DNA of 64,000 nt from positions 5,146,001 through 5,210,000 of the forward strand of contig JASFXZ010000016.1 of NCBI GenBank assembly GCA_032209605.1, read 5' to 3'. Source of the stretch: Mactromeris polynyma. Its lineage: Eukaryota; Mollusca; Bivalvia; Venerida; Mactridae. The position numbers and the translations under genes are program-made. Of the stretch, positions 46,201 through 58,700 are shown in pieces. The notes under the pieces were generated by a model. The model was not told where the DNA came from and searched no databases. It saw nothing but the letters and a program-made list of their open reading frames with translations. Each line of letters starts with the position of its first letter. Within the stretch, counting starts at the first letter, position 1.

Positions 46201-49200
46201 ACAAACTTTACCACTTATACAGTAATATGTGTGCAAGAACAAATAGTAAAAGTAAAGTAATGTGCCCATAAAAAATACATAAATTCAACCTTATGGTATA
46301 AAACATTAATGGTGCTAGACATTTGGAAATGTGCATGTATTTAATCAAAATGAGGCTATAACTTTCTTATAGTACATTAATACAGGTACAAATGTATATA
46401 TGTAAGTAAGATCCCAGTAGAATACCAGGCTTTTGGAACAACCAATGTATTGATAGTATATGATGTTATTTATGTATTTTATCTAGAATATTTAGCCCAT
46501 CACATAATTATTCATTGTATAAGATAATTTTAACTTTGTAAGCAACTCCTCAGAAATTTTTAATGAGATCTTATATCGACATCTGATTGTGGTGTACTTC
46601 CTGATCTACCCTTAAACAATTGATTTGAACTTTCGGAACAACCCTTAAAAATGGATGTGATTGTCTTGCAGCACCTGGCGGCCTTGCTCATTACGACTCA
46701 GATTGTCGGACAGATTCAGGAATCTATCATACCTTTCTTGCTACACAGTCGTAGAGCTAAGAAACTAGATAAAGCTATGAAGAAATTTGATGATCTACAG
46801 AAAGTTGAGTTTCACAATGGAGAAGTGGGAGAAGATATGCAAAAACAGTCCAGTGTTGAAAGTACTATGGATGTGTATGAGGTGAGTATCCAATGAAACA
46901 TGGAGATTGATTCCATGTACTTTTCAAGTGGTTTTAGTATTCCGTTCCACTTTCAGCAAAATCTATGGTTAAGTATGAAATACTGAAAAATTGTATGATT
47001 CGTGAGCATCTGAAGTAAATTACGCTACGTCACTTGTGAACAAATTCTGTCTGCTGCTCACTCGGTGAAATAACTTTCGATCTTACACCGGAACACACAA
47101 ATATCCTCTATTTTTACAGGCAGTGCTCTGGTGACAAACAAAGGCTCAAAGTCAAGGACCCAGTGCATCAATAACAAGGGGCTACCATTTTCTGATCTTT
47201 TGTGGTATACATGTACATTATTCAACCAATAAAGTCCAATATGTATACATGTATATGTTATCTTTCAGGCTACATTGAATGATTATTTAGAGATGTTCCT
47301 GCAGTTTGGATATGTGTTCCTTTTCTCTTCTGTGTTCCCTCTGGCAGCAGTTTGGGCTTTATTGAACAATGTGACAGAGATTAGATCTGATGCATTTAAG
47401 ATGTGCAGGGTATTTCAACGTCCATTTGCTGAGTCTGCATCTAATATTGGTGCTTGGCAGGTGAGCTTAATACTAGAAATAAATGAAATTTATATACTTT
47501 AATCTTTTTAAGTGATTTGTCAATTTGAGACAATCCTCAAATAGAAGTACTGTATCAAATGTTACTTTATTTGTTTTCTTCGGATGAATGTATAGTGTGT
47601 AAAATGTTCAAGATAAAACAATATTTAAAATACACATTAAAAATATATTTTTATTATTTATTTTCTGTAGTAAATAAGTTAGCAATATATACATTATGTT
47701 GCCGTTGACTATGTTGTCATAACAATGGTAACAACAATCTCTTTTCTGGTCCTGTCTTGACCAGTCAGTTTGACTATTTGATCAATATCTGCTGTATGTA
47801 TAGTGAAACTCTCATAAGAAGACCACTGTTGGTGCTGAAGAAAGGCAGTCTTATTTATAAGGTCATCTGAAATATTAAGTTAAAATATGAAAAAAAGAAA
47901 ACTGGCCTTGTTAATGAGGTGGTCTTAATTTTGAGGTGGTCTCTGAGTGAACTTTTATCATATTGTCCATTGTATTGTTTGATATTTCAGGCAGCATTTG
48001 AAGTGATCAGTGTAATGGCTGTGATGACAAATTGTGCATTGATAGGTATGAATCCAGAGATACAGAAGCTATTGCCTACAGATATCACACCTGTCAATGT
48101 TGTACTCATCTTTCTCATAGTTGAGGTAAGATTTCTTATTTTGCTCAGTGCTCGATCTTGTGGGGAATCCACAATCTTTAACCTCTAAAAACAGCTTTGG
48201 TTGTGCTTAATTTAACATTATTTGACCTAATATAATGATTAAAAGTGTTCAGAACAAATAGCAATAGGTATACGGATTCACTTATGATGACTCAAGTCTT
48301 GTTGAATGAATGTATTTGAAAGTTGATTTGTTCTGAAACTAGGAGTATGGTATTAAAGGTCTGCTTGTGCGTTCAGGTAAACAATTTCTTGGAGAAAGAC
48401 TGTGTTATCTCTATAAAGATTGAGAAAATATACATGTATTTAGTATCATAAATTCTCTTCTCCAGCATATTCTGTTGGCTGTGAAAATTGCCATTTCTTA
48501 CTTCATACCTGATGTGCCTAAATGGGTGGATGTTGAATTGGCTAGAATTGCATACCAGTCTAAACTAGCTCTTCAAAAGGAGGTAAGATTTTTTAGTTTC
48601 AGATTTAGCTCTTCAATAGCAATCACTGTTTGTTCTGTTGGAAGTAATGATCAGGTTTAGGTGTTCAGTGTTAGAGTAGATGGTTGATGGTCTTACCAGG
48701 CTTATCAGGAATAGTTTAATAGTTTAATTATAGTTAATGGTATAACCTTTTCAACTACTGAATAGGGAGTTAATGGTATTATTAACTCTATAATAACATG
48801 ATTACCTACAATACTAATTACCAAATTTTATACCATATTGTATTAGTTAATAAGTTATGTACACAAGTGATCCTTATAATCATGTGTCAATATATCTTTA
48901 CTAATCATAGCATCAGAATAAGTTAATTAAACATAGAATTATCCTGTATTTTAACCTACCAGTAATTTAATCTATATCATTCTAACAATCATGTTTGTTG
49001 ATTGGTCATCTTTGGTTGAACTTTGTGTACTTAGCCTTACCTAAGATCCATACACTAGGAACATCGGAGTAACATCAAGCTCATTATTAATTGTCTTATA
49101 TTCCAATATCAAAGTCAGATATAATTGTTTTTAGCACTGTCTAAATATACAGGAAAAGTTTAGCACTTTTCACTGTCTGTTTGGGTTTTGAGATTGGAAT

Positions 49201-51114
49201 ATCTGAGTTTAGATACAAATGGGTGACTGGATTAGTCTACTTAAATGTGTGAGACTTAATCACACTCCTACTTGAAACCAGTCAGTTTTAATATGAAATT
49301 GCACCCAATAACCTTACTTCCTTCACTTTCTCCAGTGTGAAATATCTTTATAATCAATTGTTGATTTGACTTCCTGTCAGTTTCTGTTATCCATTTTGAG
49401 ATGTGTTTTGTTTTTTTCTCCAAAAACATTTTCAGCGCAATAACCATTTATGATATTGTAAGTAAACTTAGCTGCTTCTTCTCTTAACAATTTGTCTTAT
49501 CCTACTTTCAGCTCAGTAAATGTCTTGATGTGTTCTCCCTTTTATGTGATGTGAAGTTTTACTTTTTTAATCTTAGCTGTCCTGCTACCTGTGTGTTTGA
49601 TGTTCTAATGTATCCAAGCACATTTCACAAATGTGTATAAACCTTTGTAGACTTGTAATCATATATTATAGAGGCCAACAACTCCCAATTATAGATGTCC
49701 TTTAAGGTTTGTTCCTTTTAAAATAAGTTTTTGTGTGAAATATTTTCTGTAACGTAACCATCAATCCTGTCATCGTCAGAGTTATTTCCCTTCGTTAGGT
49801 GTAAATAAACTTCTTTGCCTCCGTTTATTTCTCTGTCTTGGAACTTTATTCACTGCATTTGCTGACATCACTTAACTGTACCTGTATTATGATTATTATG
49901 GTGTTTGTAATTACGATTATGGTGACACGTCCATATTTGCACTAAGCATTGATTTACCAGGTATATCAGTTTCCATGGAGTCAAGAAACGTTTTCTCATA
50001 TAAATCCTGATTCACTTGTAGATTTTATTGATACTTAAATATCATCTTCCTTGTAAATTCATTTCACCATTTTCTCTATTTCCAGTGTTTGTCTTGAACT
50101 TTGATATTGTTTTATGGTCTTACAATATTAACAGTTTTTGTGATGTTTAACTTTAAATGTTGTTTGTTTGCTTTTTTGTATTTGTTCATTTGTTTGTGTT
50201 CATTTAAGATAAATATGGTAGATATTTTATATGTCTCTATATGAACGCTGGAAATTGTTAGTGAAAAATTGCAGGACAATACATCTGTATCAATTATGTG
50301 ATATTATACATTATTACATTACTTTTCATTTCTTCATTGGTGACAGTTAGTGTCATCCTCCATTATGAGTTAATTGTAAGCATGTTGATTCATTCATTTT
50401 CAAGTTGGTAATATCAGCATCTTGTCAATAATCTATATTATCAGTTGTAAACCCATCTAGTATTTATCGGTATTTGGGCATCACCTTGCAATGTATATGC
50501 CAGTCATATTATTTGGTAGAAGGTGCAGATTTATTCATGAATTTACTGAATGCTGTGTGAAGGCTTTTAATTTCACACAAAATATTATGTGTAAAAGCTT
50601 TGGGTTCAGTTTTGCTTTCTACAAAAAAATGTTATTCACTTTTCTACCTCTTATAAACTTTTGCTTTGCAACATTTCGATTTATTTAATTATAATATTCC
50701 TTGTGTGAACTTACATTGAAACTTTCCTGTTCAATTTGTGAAGTGTATAAAAATTTGATAACCCTAGAATTCATGCATGCTAATGATATGCATTATTCTG
50801 AAACATGCGTGAATGTGTTGCAAAAATTTTCATTGTCAGTATTTCAGTTTTCACATTTGTCTTGATGATAATAAATGTTGCTAATATTTACCTTTCAGCC
50901 ATCCTAGCCAATATCAAGGAACTACGATGATGAATTTTGCTATTGATAAATTGACATGCCATCTTTTCTAACTTTGCATGGCCTGAAATGTTCTTAGCAT
51001 CAATTCATGTTATTCTTGCATCAGTGACACATATGTATTAAGTTCTCACATTAATTATTTCAGCAATTAGCCAGAGTCATGGCAAGCAGAAAGGAGAAAG
51101 TTACCAGCATATAG
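37233..51114 (+). CDS. ANO10: Anoctamin-10-like protein (ANO10/TMEM16K), 669 aa, 12 coding exons
   Basis: Coding exons: 37233-37442, 42316-42451, 42944-43081, 43635-43751, 44378-44950, 45392-45447, 45900-45974, 46672-46881, 47269-47460, 47991-48125, 48466-48582, 51064-51114 (TAG). All are GT-AG and the phases close to 670 codons, close to the length of vertebrate ANO10. TMEM16 proteins are dimeric multi-pass membrane proteins; ANO10 is an endoplasmic-reticulum lipid scramblase. A cytosolic N-terminal domain (about 1-200) carries [17 protein letters not shown]. The anoctamin core follows: [101 protein letters not shown]. Acidic residues in the last helices ([18 protein letters not shown]) lie where calcium ligands are expected. 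The start is the first ATG after the UTR acceptor. The 17-codon last exon is the least certain part. Confidence 0.96.
38430..39165. repeat. 29-bp minisatellite, about 25 units, in ANO10 intron
   Basis: The unit contains gaccttccttctctgccgag followed by gaatggttt, with two main variants (tctctgccgagg and ttcctgctgaga) and a few 28-bp units. Because 29 is not a multiple of three and the unit lacks stop codons on the minus strand, long antisense open frames (to 250 codons) arise. They are not a gene. Confidence 0.95.
41041..41400 (+). repeat. Dispersed repeat, copy 1 (pair of 61258-61520)
   Basis: Shares ggtttccggcaaat, caaacttggtgtat, gagttcgcttgggattgctt (agctcgattgggattgctt) and a repeated half-unit with 61258-61520. 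It ends with gaaaacctggtttgtgggca. A long high-copy repeat of unknown class. Confidence 0.6.
41704..41950. mobile_element. 247-bp foldback MITE with about 53-bp inverted arms
   Basis: Left arm TATATGAGCGCCGCTATACG and right arm (reverse-complemented) TATATGAGCGCTGCTATGGG continue with a perfect gatttccaacctcttctgta and further to catttc, with six mismatches over 53 bp. The interior is also partly self-complementary (gtaagcaatatttgccccat against atggagtaaatattg), so nearly the whole element can fold into one hairpin. Located in ANO10 intron 1. Confidence 0.85.
43305..43540 (+). repeat. Dispersed repeat, copy 1 (pair of 52321-52562)
   Basis: Shares catccagt(a/g)ttgttg, cattaata, and tgtattct(g/t)tgataatgcat at matching spacing with 52321-52562. 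Strongly diverged. Confidence 0.4.
44090..44335 (+). repeat. Probable dispersed repeat in ANO10 intron 4
   Basis: Phrases such as tatgccccttgccatttttc, aactctagaaaggatggagt, ggagttatggcccttttgca and tagtgggggcatgcatctcc are typical of very high-copy molluscan repeats. No second copy in this window, so this rests on style only. Confidence 0.35.
46005..46222 (+). repeat. Dispersed repeat, copy 2 (pair of 33530-33735)
   Basis: See the shared blocks ttttcgcgagt, gtgctggctgatatttt and tttaccacttatacagta. Lies in the ANO10 intron between exons 7 and 8. Confidence 0.5.
47801..47961. mobile_element. Tc1/mariner-like MITE, copy 3 (diverged)
   Basis: tagtgaaactctcataagaa at the left and gaggtggtctctgagtgaac at the right match the ends of the 16326-16503 element, with internal aatgaggtggtcttaa. 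It ends about 30 bp before ANO10 exon 10. Confidence 0.6.
48583..51063 (+). other. Last ANO10 intron, nothing recognised
   Basis: 2.5 kb of AT-rich DNA between the donor GAG|GTAAGA and the acceptor ttatttcag. No repeat pair or other exon was seen. Confidence 0.55.
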
Positions 51115-51383
51115 ATTAGACCCGGACAATGTGTGAACCTGGAATGTCTTCTAGTATTTTACACCCAGTTTTGTGTACAGAATTCAACATGGATCTATCC
51201 AATTACTTCGGATTGTTCACATAGATAGTAGAATGTTTTTTTTTATTTTTAGATTTTGATATACTCATTTAAATCTCTTAACACTCCAATTTCTATGGTG
51301 GAACAAACAAACAGTACAAAACCTGTTCTCTTGTCTGTTAAACAAGTTGTAATATTTTCTATACTGTACAAACTACAGGCGAT

Positions 51384-51473
51384 TGTCATGAGTTATCTAC
51401 CTTTATCCCTTCCAGAGTTCTATATATACATACACTATAGAAGAGAAATAGAAGGGGAGAGAACTCGTGACAA
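51384..51473. mobile_element. Foldback element, copy 2
   Basis: Left arm ttgtcatgagttatctacct, centre tacatacactatagaag, right arm ggggagagaactcgtgacaa. This copy lacks the duplicated right arm seen at 34.2 and 62.4 kb. It lies 270 bp after the ANO10 stop. Confidence 0.7.
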
Positions 51474-52320
51474 ACTCTTGTGATAAGAACTGAGTATATT
51501 AGAAAAACATAGTCTTACATTAAAAATTGAATATGTTAATGCATGTGTTGGTGTCTAAACACATTTTATTGTATTTTTTTTACTGAAGTGAAGGGTTAAC
51601 TTTTGGGTCGTATTTTTTTGAATAATCATATATCTAAATCAGCATTTATTTTTTGCAATATGTACAATTGTAATATTGATAGATTAACTGCTATGAGGTG
51701 ATTCATGCCTTGGACTATAAATTTCTGTGTACTATACATACAAGCAACATTAATGGATTTGAAGTGGTTAAAGAAATTGATGTTTGTCTGCTGTTTCCTT
51801 TCTCTCGGATGTATTATAAAAGGTGTTAGGTTGGGTTTATAGATATTACTGCTACATAGAATAGATACGAGTTTACACTATCATAAGAGTATATTTTTGC
51901 CTTTCCTGCCATTCATAAAGACGCATATACTTAACTTAGGCAACTATATATAGTCACAAATTCATGCATTTAAGATATGCTTTAACAATTTATTTTACAA
52001 TTTCATATCATTTTATCTGTTTCAATACTTTGTTACCAATCTTTAACTCATCATTATTGTTACCTCCCTTTAACTGAGGTAACCATGACATTCAGTTGAA
52101 CAGTTGAATTGATTGGTTGTATGTTTCCTTTGAGGAATATACATGTAGTGTACTTGTTCAATGAAAAGTCATTCATATTTTAGGAAAGCTTTTGATATAT
52201 CTTTAACATTTTGTCACTGTGCACTACATGTATAAAGGACTGTATAATGTGTACACTATCATTGACTGGTACACCATTCATTGAACATGTATCTGCCTCA
52301 TCTGAACAGAAAATATTTAA

Positions 52321-52562
52321 ACAGGTTGCATCCAGTGTTGTTGCTTAATTGACAAAAATGTCATTAATACAATAAATTGCAATGTTAATACAGTGATATT
52401 TATGAAGCAAATAGTCTTTTATCATGTTATGCATGGACGAAACTTGTAAAAACTCTGCTTGTTAAATACTGGGAATTTTTTTTATTTAAAGATATTGCAA
52501 ACTTTTTGCAACAACTATAGAATAAAACATTATCATTGTATTCTTTGATAATGCATATTTAT
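52321..52562 (+). repeat. Dispersed repeat, copy 2 (pair of 43305-43540)
   Basis: Matches blocks of 43305-43540 at similar spacing, notably gcatccagtgttgttg and tgtattctttgataatgcat. Confidence 0.4.
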
Positions 52563-53034
52563 TGATGTTTTAATTATATGTAGTAAATATTTCTTATCCA
52601 TTCAAAAAAATGAACTAAAAAGGAACATACTGTGAATCTGGTTTTATTTTTGATGTTTTTATTTTCGCTATAAATCGCAAATTACAAATTCTAAAATTTC
52701 ACAACAAACGGCATATCCAAAATATACAATAGCCAATTATGTATCAAGTAGACATGTGACACACGCCATTGATATTAATTGATAAAGCTGTCTTTGTATT
52801 TGCAGTATAAGCTTGGAAGTGGTACATGCTGTTTCATATCATTCTGTACTTAAATACTTTAAAACAATACTTTAAAACAATACTTTTTGCGGTTTATTTA
52901 CTTTTACTCATACTTCCATAACTTTATAAGGATTATTTTTTTGATCTTATTAAATACCTGTCATTGTTTTATTTTAGTATGTTCTTGTTGTTAGTTATGT
53001 TAAGTCATAGCATTGATATTTGTTGGGAATTGTG

Positions 53035-53300
53035 TTATTTGGTGTCGCTGTGATCTTTTCCCCTAAAGTTTTGTTAAATTATTTTTCTTATAGTTGCATC
53101 TGTTTTTTATTGAATTTTTTATTTTATTTACATTCAGTTATTTTGACCATTGGTAGTGTATTACGGTTGTTTTGTTGAAGATATTGTCCAGTTTATCATG
53201 GCAGAATTTAAGTTGTGTACATGTAGTATTGTTCTCTATTCTTTGTATGTACAATGTATATATCTAGGCCACATATTACTGATATATACTGAACAAAACT
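53035..53300 (+). repeat. Tandem duplication, segment A (first copy)
   Basis: From ttatttggtgtcgctgtgat to gatatatactgaacaaaact, this matches 54229-54495 with only a few substitutions and small indels. Confidence 0.9.
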
Positions 53301-53638
53301 TCTAACACAACATATTCATGTTTTTTATGTAGCACAAAGAGCCTGTGGCCCAAACACATGTCCAATTTTCCTTTACATTACAAATAATGCAAGCATTTAT
53401 GATATAAATTTTCAGTATTTCACAACTTTTTTTTAGAAAGAAATGAAAGCAAAATGTCCAGAAATTTGCCAAACTTATTGTACAGCGAGACTTGTATAAA
53501 TGTGAACGTCATCACTGTCTAAATAAAAGGTCATGTTGAATACACATCTTTGCTTATGCTACATAGAATTCATATGTTTTGAAATACAGGTAACGGGAAG
53601 TTCCCAGATGTTGCGTTAGAAGTTTTTCTCGGTATATA
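53283..53638. mobile_element. 356-bp MITE with 31-bp terminal inverted repeats
   Basis: Left end TATATACTGAACAAAACTTC and right end (reverse-complemented) TATATACCGAGAAAAACTTC continue with taacacaacat / taacgcaacat, three or four differences in 31 bp. No coding capacity. The TATA-like ends suggest a TA-targeting (Tc1/mariner-type) element; this is inference. Confidence 0.85.
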
Positions 53639-53836
53639 CTATATTGTCTGAAGTACAATCTTTTCGAAAATTAACTTTGACATGTGCAGTTAGTTTTATT
53701 ATGATTGCTCTCTTTGAATGTTTCAAGTATTTCATTTTACAGTTATTGAACAAAACCATCTATCTATAGTAGACATTATTTCTTGCATAAAATTGGTACT
53801 GTTTTCAAGTCATTCAGAGTCAAAGTCATGTTCATT

Positions 53837-54075
53837 CGGTTTCCCATATGCGCGACGCGATTTTTGGAGGATATTGCATGATACAGAAGATGCCACAGTT
53901 CCAGAAGCACCCCTGGTATTTTTATGTGCCAGATGTAAAGCATTGTACATGGGACCTCGGTTATCAAAGTCTCATCTGAAAGACTGTTATTACTTTCAGT
54001 GGAGGAGCGGGCATCGAGCTTGCGATCCCTGAATTACTAGTCCAGCCTAATACCACTGGACCACGGATTCGCTAC
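53837..54075 (-). mobile_element. tRNA-derived SINE, copy 2
   Basis: Same family and orientation as 22460-22723. Box A TGGTCCAGTGG is intact (54052-54062) but box B is mutated (agctcgatgcc). It lacks about 26 bp next to the cggtttcccatatg end, relative to copy 1. Confidence 0.85.
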
Positions 54076-54087
54076 AGCTAGGTAGAG

Positions 54088-54226
54088 CTTAAAGTGAATA
54101 ACTTTTATATCCAGGCTCAATATCATTTAGCTTATCTAGCACAACCTTCTGAATTATTCGCTTTCTTCAAATAAATTAAAAGATTGAGCATTATGATTAC
54201 TGCGCATTCATTTCTTTACAAAGATT
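54088..54226 (+). repeat. Tandem duplication, segment B (first copy)
   Basis: cttaaagtgaataacttttatat through atttctttacaaagat matches 54494-54631 almost exactly (one evident substitution, ttctgaatt / ttccgaatt). Confidence 0.92.
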
Positions 54227-54228
54227 TT

Positions 54229-54631
54229 TTATTTGGTGTCGCTGTGATCTTTTCCCCTAAAGTTTTGTTAAATTATTTTTCTTATAGTTGCATCTGTTTT
54301 TTATTGAATTTTTTATTTTATTTACATTCAGTTATTGTGACCATTGGTAGTGTATTTAAGGTTGTTTTGTTGAAGATATTTGTCCAGTTTATCATGACAG
54401 AAATCAAGTTGTGTACATGTTGTATTGTTCTCTATTCTTTGTATGTATATATCTAGGCCACATATTACATGTACCGATATATACTGAACAAAACTTAAAG
54501 TGAATAACTTTTATATCCAGGCTCAATATCATTTAGCTTATCTAGCACAACCTTCCGAATTATTCGCTTTCTTCAAATAAATTAAAAGATTGAGCATTAT
54601 GATTACTGCGCATTCATTTCTTTACAAAGAT
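54229..54631 (+). repeat. Tandem duplication, second copy (A' 54229-54495 joined to B' 54494-54631)
   Basis: A' and B' are contiguous here, whereas in the first copy A and B are separated by about 790 bp containing the MITE and the SINE. The A'/B' joint lies inside what is the MITE's left terminal repeat in the first copy. Confidence 0.9.
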
Positions 54632-55674
54632 GGATTTATATAAGTTTTCATATAAAAATAACCAAACCAATATTCAAACAAATTCATGAATAGTTTATTA
54701 CATTTATTAATAGTATATGCCAGTTGAAATATAATACTTATAGCTGTGAACAATTTCTGTACAATATAGCCCAACATACATGCATACTCGTACAAGTTAG
54801 AAATACCAACGTACATCCCTCGTTAACCTTAACAGGTCTCTTCTTGAATCATGCACTTTGGCTTCTTCTTTGCTTTTTCGCCTCAAGCATACAAGTAAAG
54901 ATTACAGTTTCCGTTATATCGTAATCATTATGCGTAAACTTTTGCTTCATTTGCATCTAAATATCATGACTGAAATACTGTAAGAATAGTAATCTTTCTG
55001 AATATCAATGAATCTGGAAAATATATCAGTCAAGAGTAATGGCCCCTGATCTCGTAGGTAAGTCATTTCCAACATGTACTATTTTTCATGCAGTGATACT
55101 TTCAGTATATTTAATGCTCATTATACACCAAAAGTTCAAAGTCAAATGACGCAGTTATTTATGTATATTTACTTTTACTTTGTTATTCAATCTCTTTTCT
55201 CTTCTGTTTATAGTTAATTATATAAAAAGTAGTCAATTATAGTCAACATTATGTATTGATACTATTGTATCGTTTTGACAGTTATTTCCAAATAAAAAAA
55301 CTTTAAAAATCAAACCTAGCTTTTTTCTCTATGCTATGCCTACATTGTATAAATCTGTCTTCAGAACAACTTTACATTCCAGATGAATCTCTCAGTATCA
55401 GATTAAGTCTAGATTCATTAGAATGCAACAGTAAGATCCATAAACTACTCGAACCAAGGTTAGAGATAAATACTTTATACAAAGTAACATCTCACTTCTG
55501 TGATGGATAGTGAAGAATTAACATTTTGCACATCTAAGCAGCAGCATCAATCGGGCATCATCGAAAACCAACAATTGTATACAGATCTGACACAAGAAAT
55601 AAGATAATTTGTTTCAGTATAAAGTTATTAATACTTCTACAGAAAATAGTTGCTGTGTCAAAAAGCATTTTCAA
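54632..55674. other. Intergenic between duplication and zinc-finger gene, nothing recognised
   Basis: AT-rich; could be 3' UTR of the zinc-finger gene on the minus strand. No gene or repeat pair was seen. Confidence 0.45.
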
Positions 55675-55680
55675 TTTATT
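55675..55680 (-). terminator. Candidate polyadenylation signal of the zinc-finger gene
   Basis: TTTATT on the plus strand (AATAAA on the minus), about 90 bp after the stop codon. Proximal and plausible, but unverified. Confidence 0.4.
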
Positions 55681-55770
55681 GCATGTGACACAAACATGAA
55701 AATACATTAACTGCAATGTGAATTGTCGAAGTGTGAAGGAACTTTTGGAGGGCAGTGAATGTTAACATGG

Positions 55771-58700
55771 TTAAGACTGTTCTATCTCAACTTCTGTTTG
55801 AACAGAATCCACATCATGAAAGCTTACATCACCAGAATCAGAAGGAGCAATACAAACAGTATGTGTCTCAAACTGTTGTTCAACTCCATCATGAAGTAAA
55901 GTCTGATACACAACATTGCTTCCTATGTCGGACATTTCATAGTTAATACTTGTGCCATCATCATTAGCAATCACCAACTGTCCACTCTGCAGTGCACCCT
56001 CTAGATCAAAATGTTCTGTGGACATGACACCAGGGATATTCCCTTCATTTATGATCAAGTTAACCTCGTGCGAAACTTCGAGGCTGTTGGCGTCTTTACT
56101 ATTGCTCTGAAGCTCCAATTCGCTATTGCCTTCCGTATTCCAGTAAGAATAAAAACCAGGTTTGGTCTTGTGAACAATATTGTGGACAAGTTTCTCGTGC
56201 CGTTGAAGGTGATGCTTTTGAGTAAATACATAGCCACATGTTTCACATTCAAATTTTCTTTTGGAAGTGTGTGAACGAATATGGGCATTGCATCTAACTT
56301 CGGTCATGAACCTCCAAGCACATCCAGGATGTGTACAGGCAAATGGTCTCGATAAGTCATGAACTTTCTTGTGTTTTGTTAGTGTAGATTTATCTTTGTA
56401 TGCTAGACCGCATATATCACATAGATAGCTGTTAGTGTTATGTATTTGTCTATGTTTGTGAATTGCAATATTCACGGAAGATTCAAAATCACACTGGTTG
56501 CACTTATATGCCTCTCTTTTCTGATGTGTTTTCCAATGCTTCTCAAAATACACCTTAGTTTTTAGCAGCTTGGAGCAGATTGAACATAAGAACTCATTTC
56601 CTGTTTCATGCAAACGTCTATGGTAACGAAGACTTCGCATCCTATTAAACACTTTGCCACACTCCTCACAAGCATACTCGCCAGGTAAATCCTGAGTTTC
56701 AATGCCTCTCACTCTTTTACCGGGCTTACGCACAGTTTCAAGGTCAATATATTCGGACATTTTCATCAAATTCGCCTCGTCATTATCAAGCTCTGCTGGA
56801 AGCTTCAATGCTTCCCCTGAGTCCAGATCATCCACATGGAACTCGCGCATATGACGACACAAGTCACTTCTCCATTTCATTACCTTTTTACACAAGAGGC
56901 ACTGAAATAAGTCCCGACCAGAGCATCTTGCCAATGAGGATCCGCTTTGTGATGTAGTTTTCAAAAAATAGAAATCGGACATATTCAGTTCCTGAGGAAT
57001 TTTCCCATTGATGCGAGTAAACTTCCGTCCCTTTTTCACAGGGCGAGAACTGAAAACTTTTTTCTTGTTTTCAGTATTAGTAGTGCCTAGTCCTACTTTT
57101 TCTTCAACAGGGTTAGAATTTACATCAGCAAAAGAATTTGTAGCAAAAGTGGGAACAAGTTCATTTCCAACCATGTCGTTAACAACACTTGTTTGAGGTA
57201 TATTTGTTTCTTCTCCATGTTGCTCTTCCATGAAATTATCTTCAGTTTCTGACGAACCAACAAGTTTTTCATCCGAGTTTTTAAGACTAATACTTGGAAT
57301 CTGTACACACTCGGAGACGTAATCCATTGTCTCTACATTAGTACTTATAGAATCAGAGTTAAATTCCACATTCATGGCTGCATTAGCTTCCTCACACCAC
57401 TGCAATTTATGTGCACTGAAGATAACACCATCAGCATCACAGTTGTTAGTTTCAATGTTCTTAACAACTTCATCACCTGCACTGACAGTATTAATTTCGT
57501 ATTGCTTTTCTGAAATTTTATCACCAGAATAAATACTAGTATGTGAGGTGTCAGATTCCACTGTGTGTATACTAGTCATTTGTTCGTTGGATAAAGAATT
57601 TAAAAGACCCCCACAGTCATTTTGATTTTTTTCAATTCTTTGCACTGGCTGAAAATTTTCAAGTCCTGTTTGATTAACGCTCTCTACTACAATATCAGAA
57701 GTATTTTCCTGAATGTTGCCCACATGCCTTACTATCAGCATCTCACCTTTGGGCAAAATATCAAACTTAGTAATTCTGACATTATTCAAAACATCCTCAG
57801 TTCCACCATTTACTCTTGAATTCTCCTTGACACAAGGTGGAGATATTTTACCATATATAGGTCTTTTTTTGTTCTGCACTTGAGTGCTTTTAGCAACCTG
57901 GTCATTTGTTTTTCGTGCAAGATTGATCTGATGTTTACGTCGGTAGTGGTCCTGCAGTGGACCTTGTCTGGAAAATGCAAGCTGGCATATTTCACATCCA
58001 AGCCCTGTCCCCTTGTCTACGTCTGAAATGAAGAAAACAAAAATACCGCATATATTATGATTATGTGTTGCTTCTTATTGGCTTCTTCTGATTCTTACAT
58101 TCAAACAATTTATTGGATCTAATTGCTACACCTTCTGTAGTTCAGTAGCAGATTTATGTGTAACTATACTATTTCATCTGATAAAAAAATAAACAAAAGA
58201 AAGGAATAATTTACAGAAGATATTGACAAAAGAAAGGAATAATTTACAGAAGATAGTTTAAACTTGCAAATAATTTCCTCATAATAAATGGCTACCCAGC
58301 AGGAGCAGGAAATACCAATATTGCAAGGGTTTCCCGGATGTGGAAATATTGAGTCCCTGACTCCTTTTTCTTTCTAGGAACTCCCATTTTCAACTTACTG
58401 TATATCCCTGGGACCCCTAAAATAAACTTTTGTCAAGTAAAAACTGCATATCTGGGACTCTACAAATATACTAGGACCCCCAATTTGGCAAACACGAGGG
58501 TCCTAGCTGAAAAATCTTAAGGAAAACTCTGATATTGTTTATCCTCCATGTGCAGAAATACAAAAAAGCTCATCTTTCCACCTACACATGCCTATATATG
58601 GTCCCAAACATGCAAGATTGTGTTTCATGCAACAACATTCCATAAGATAAAGCCTTAAAGTCACTTGAATGACAGAAAACTTACGAATAATTTTATGCTT

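Larger units (their letters stand above)
51115..53034. other. ANO10 3' UTR and downstream region
   Basis: Holds the foldback copy at 51384-51473 and the diverged repeat at 52321-52562. An AATAAA occurs near 52370. I cannot fix the 3' end of ANO10. Confidence 0.4.

Noticed and set aside
51256..51483. 75-codon open frame downstream of ANO10
   Set aside because: It overlaps the foldback repeat and has no splice connection or domain.
55771..57879. Starting the zinc-finger protein at 57879
   Set aside because: That position is a GTG codon inside the exon. The frame continues upstream through a second finger to a splice acceptor and two further exons that join in phase to a real ATG.
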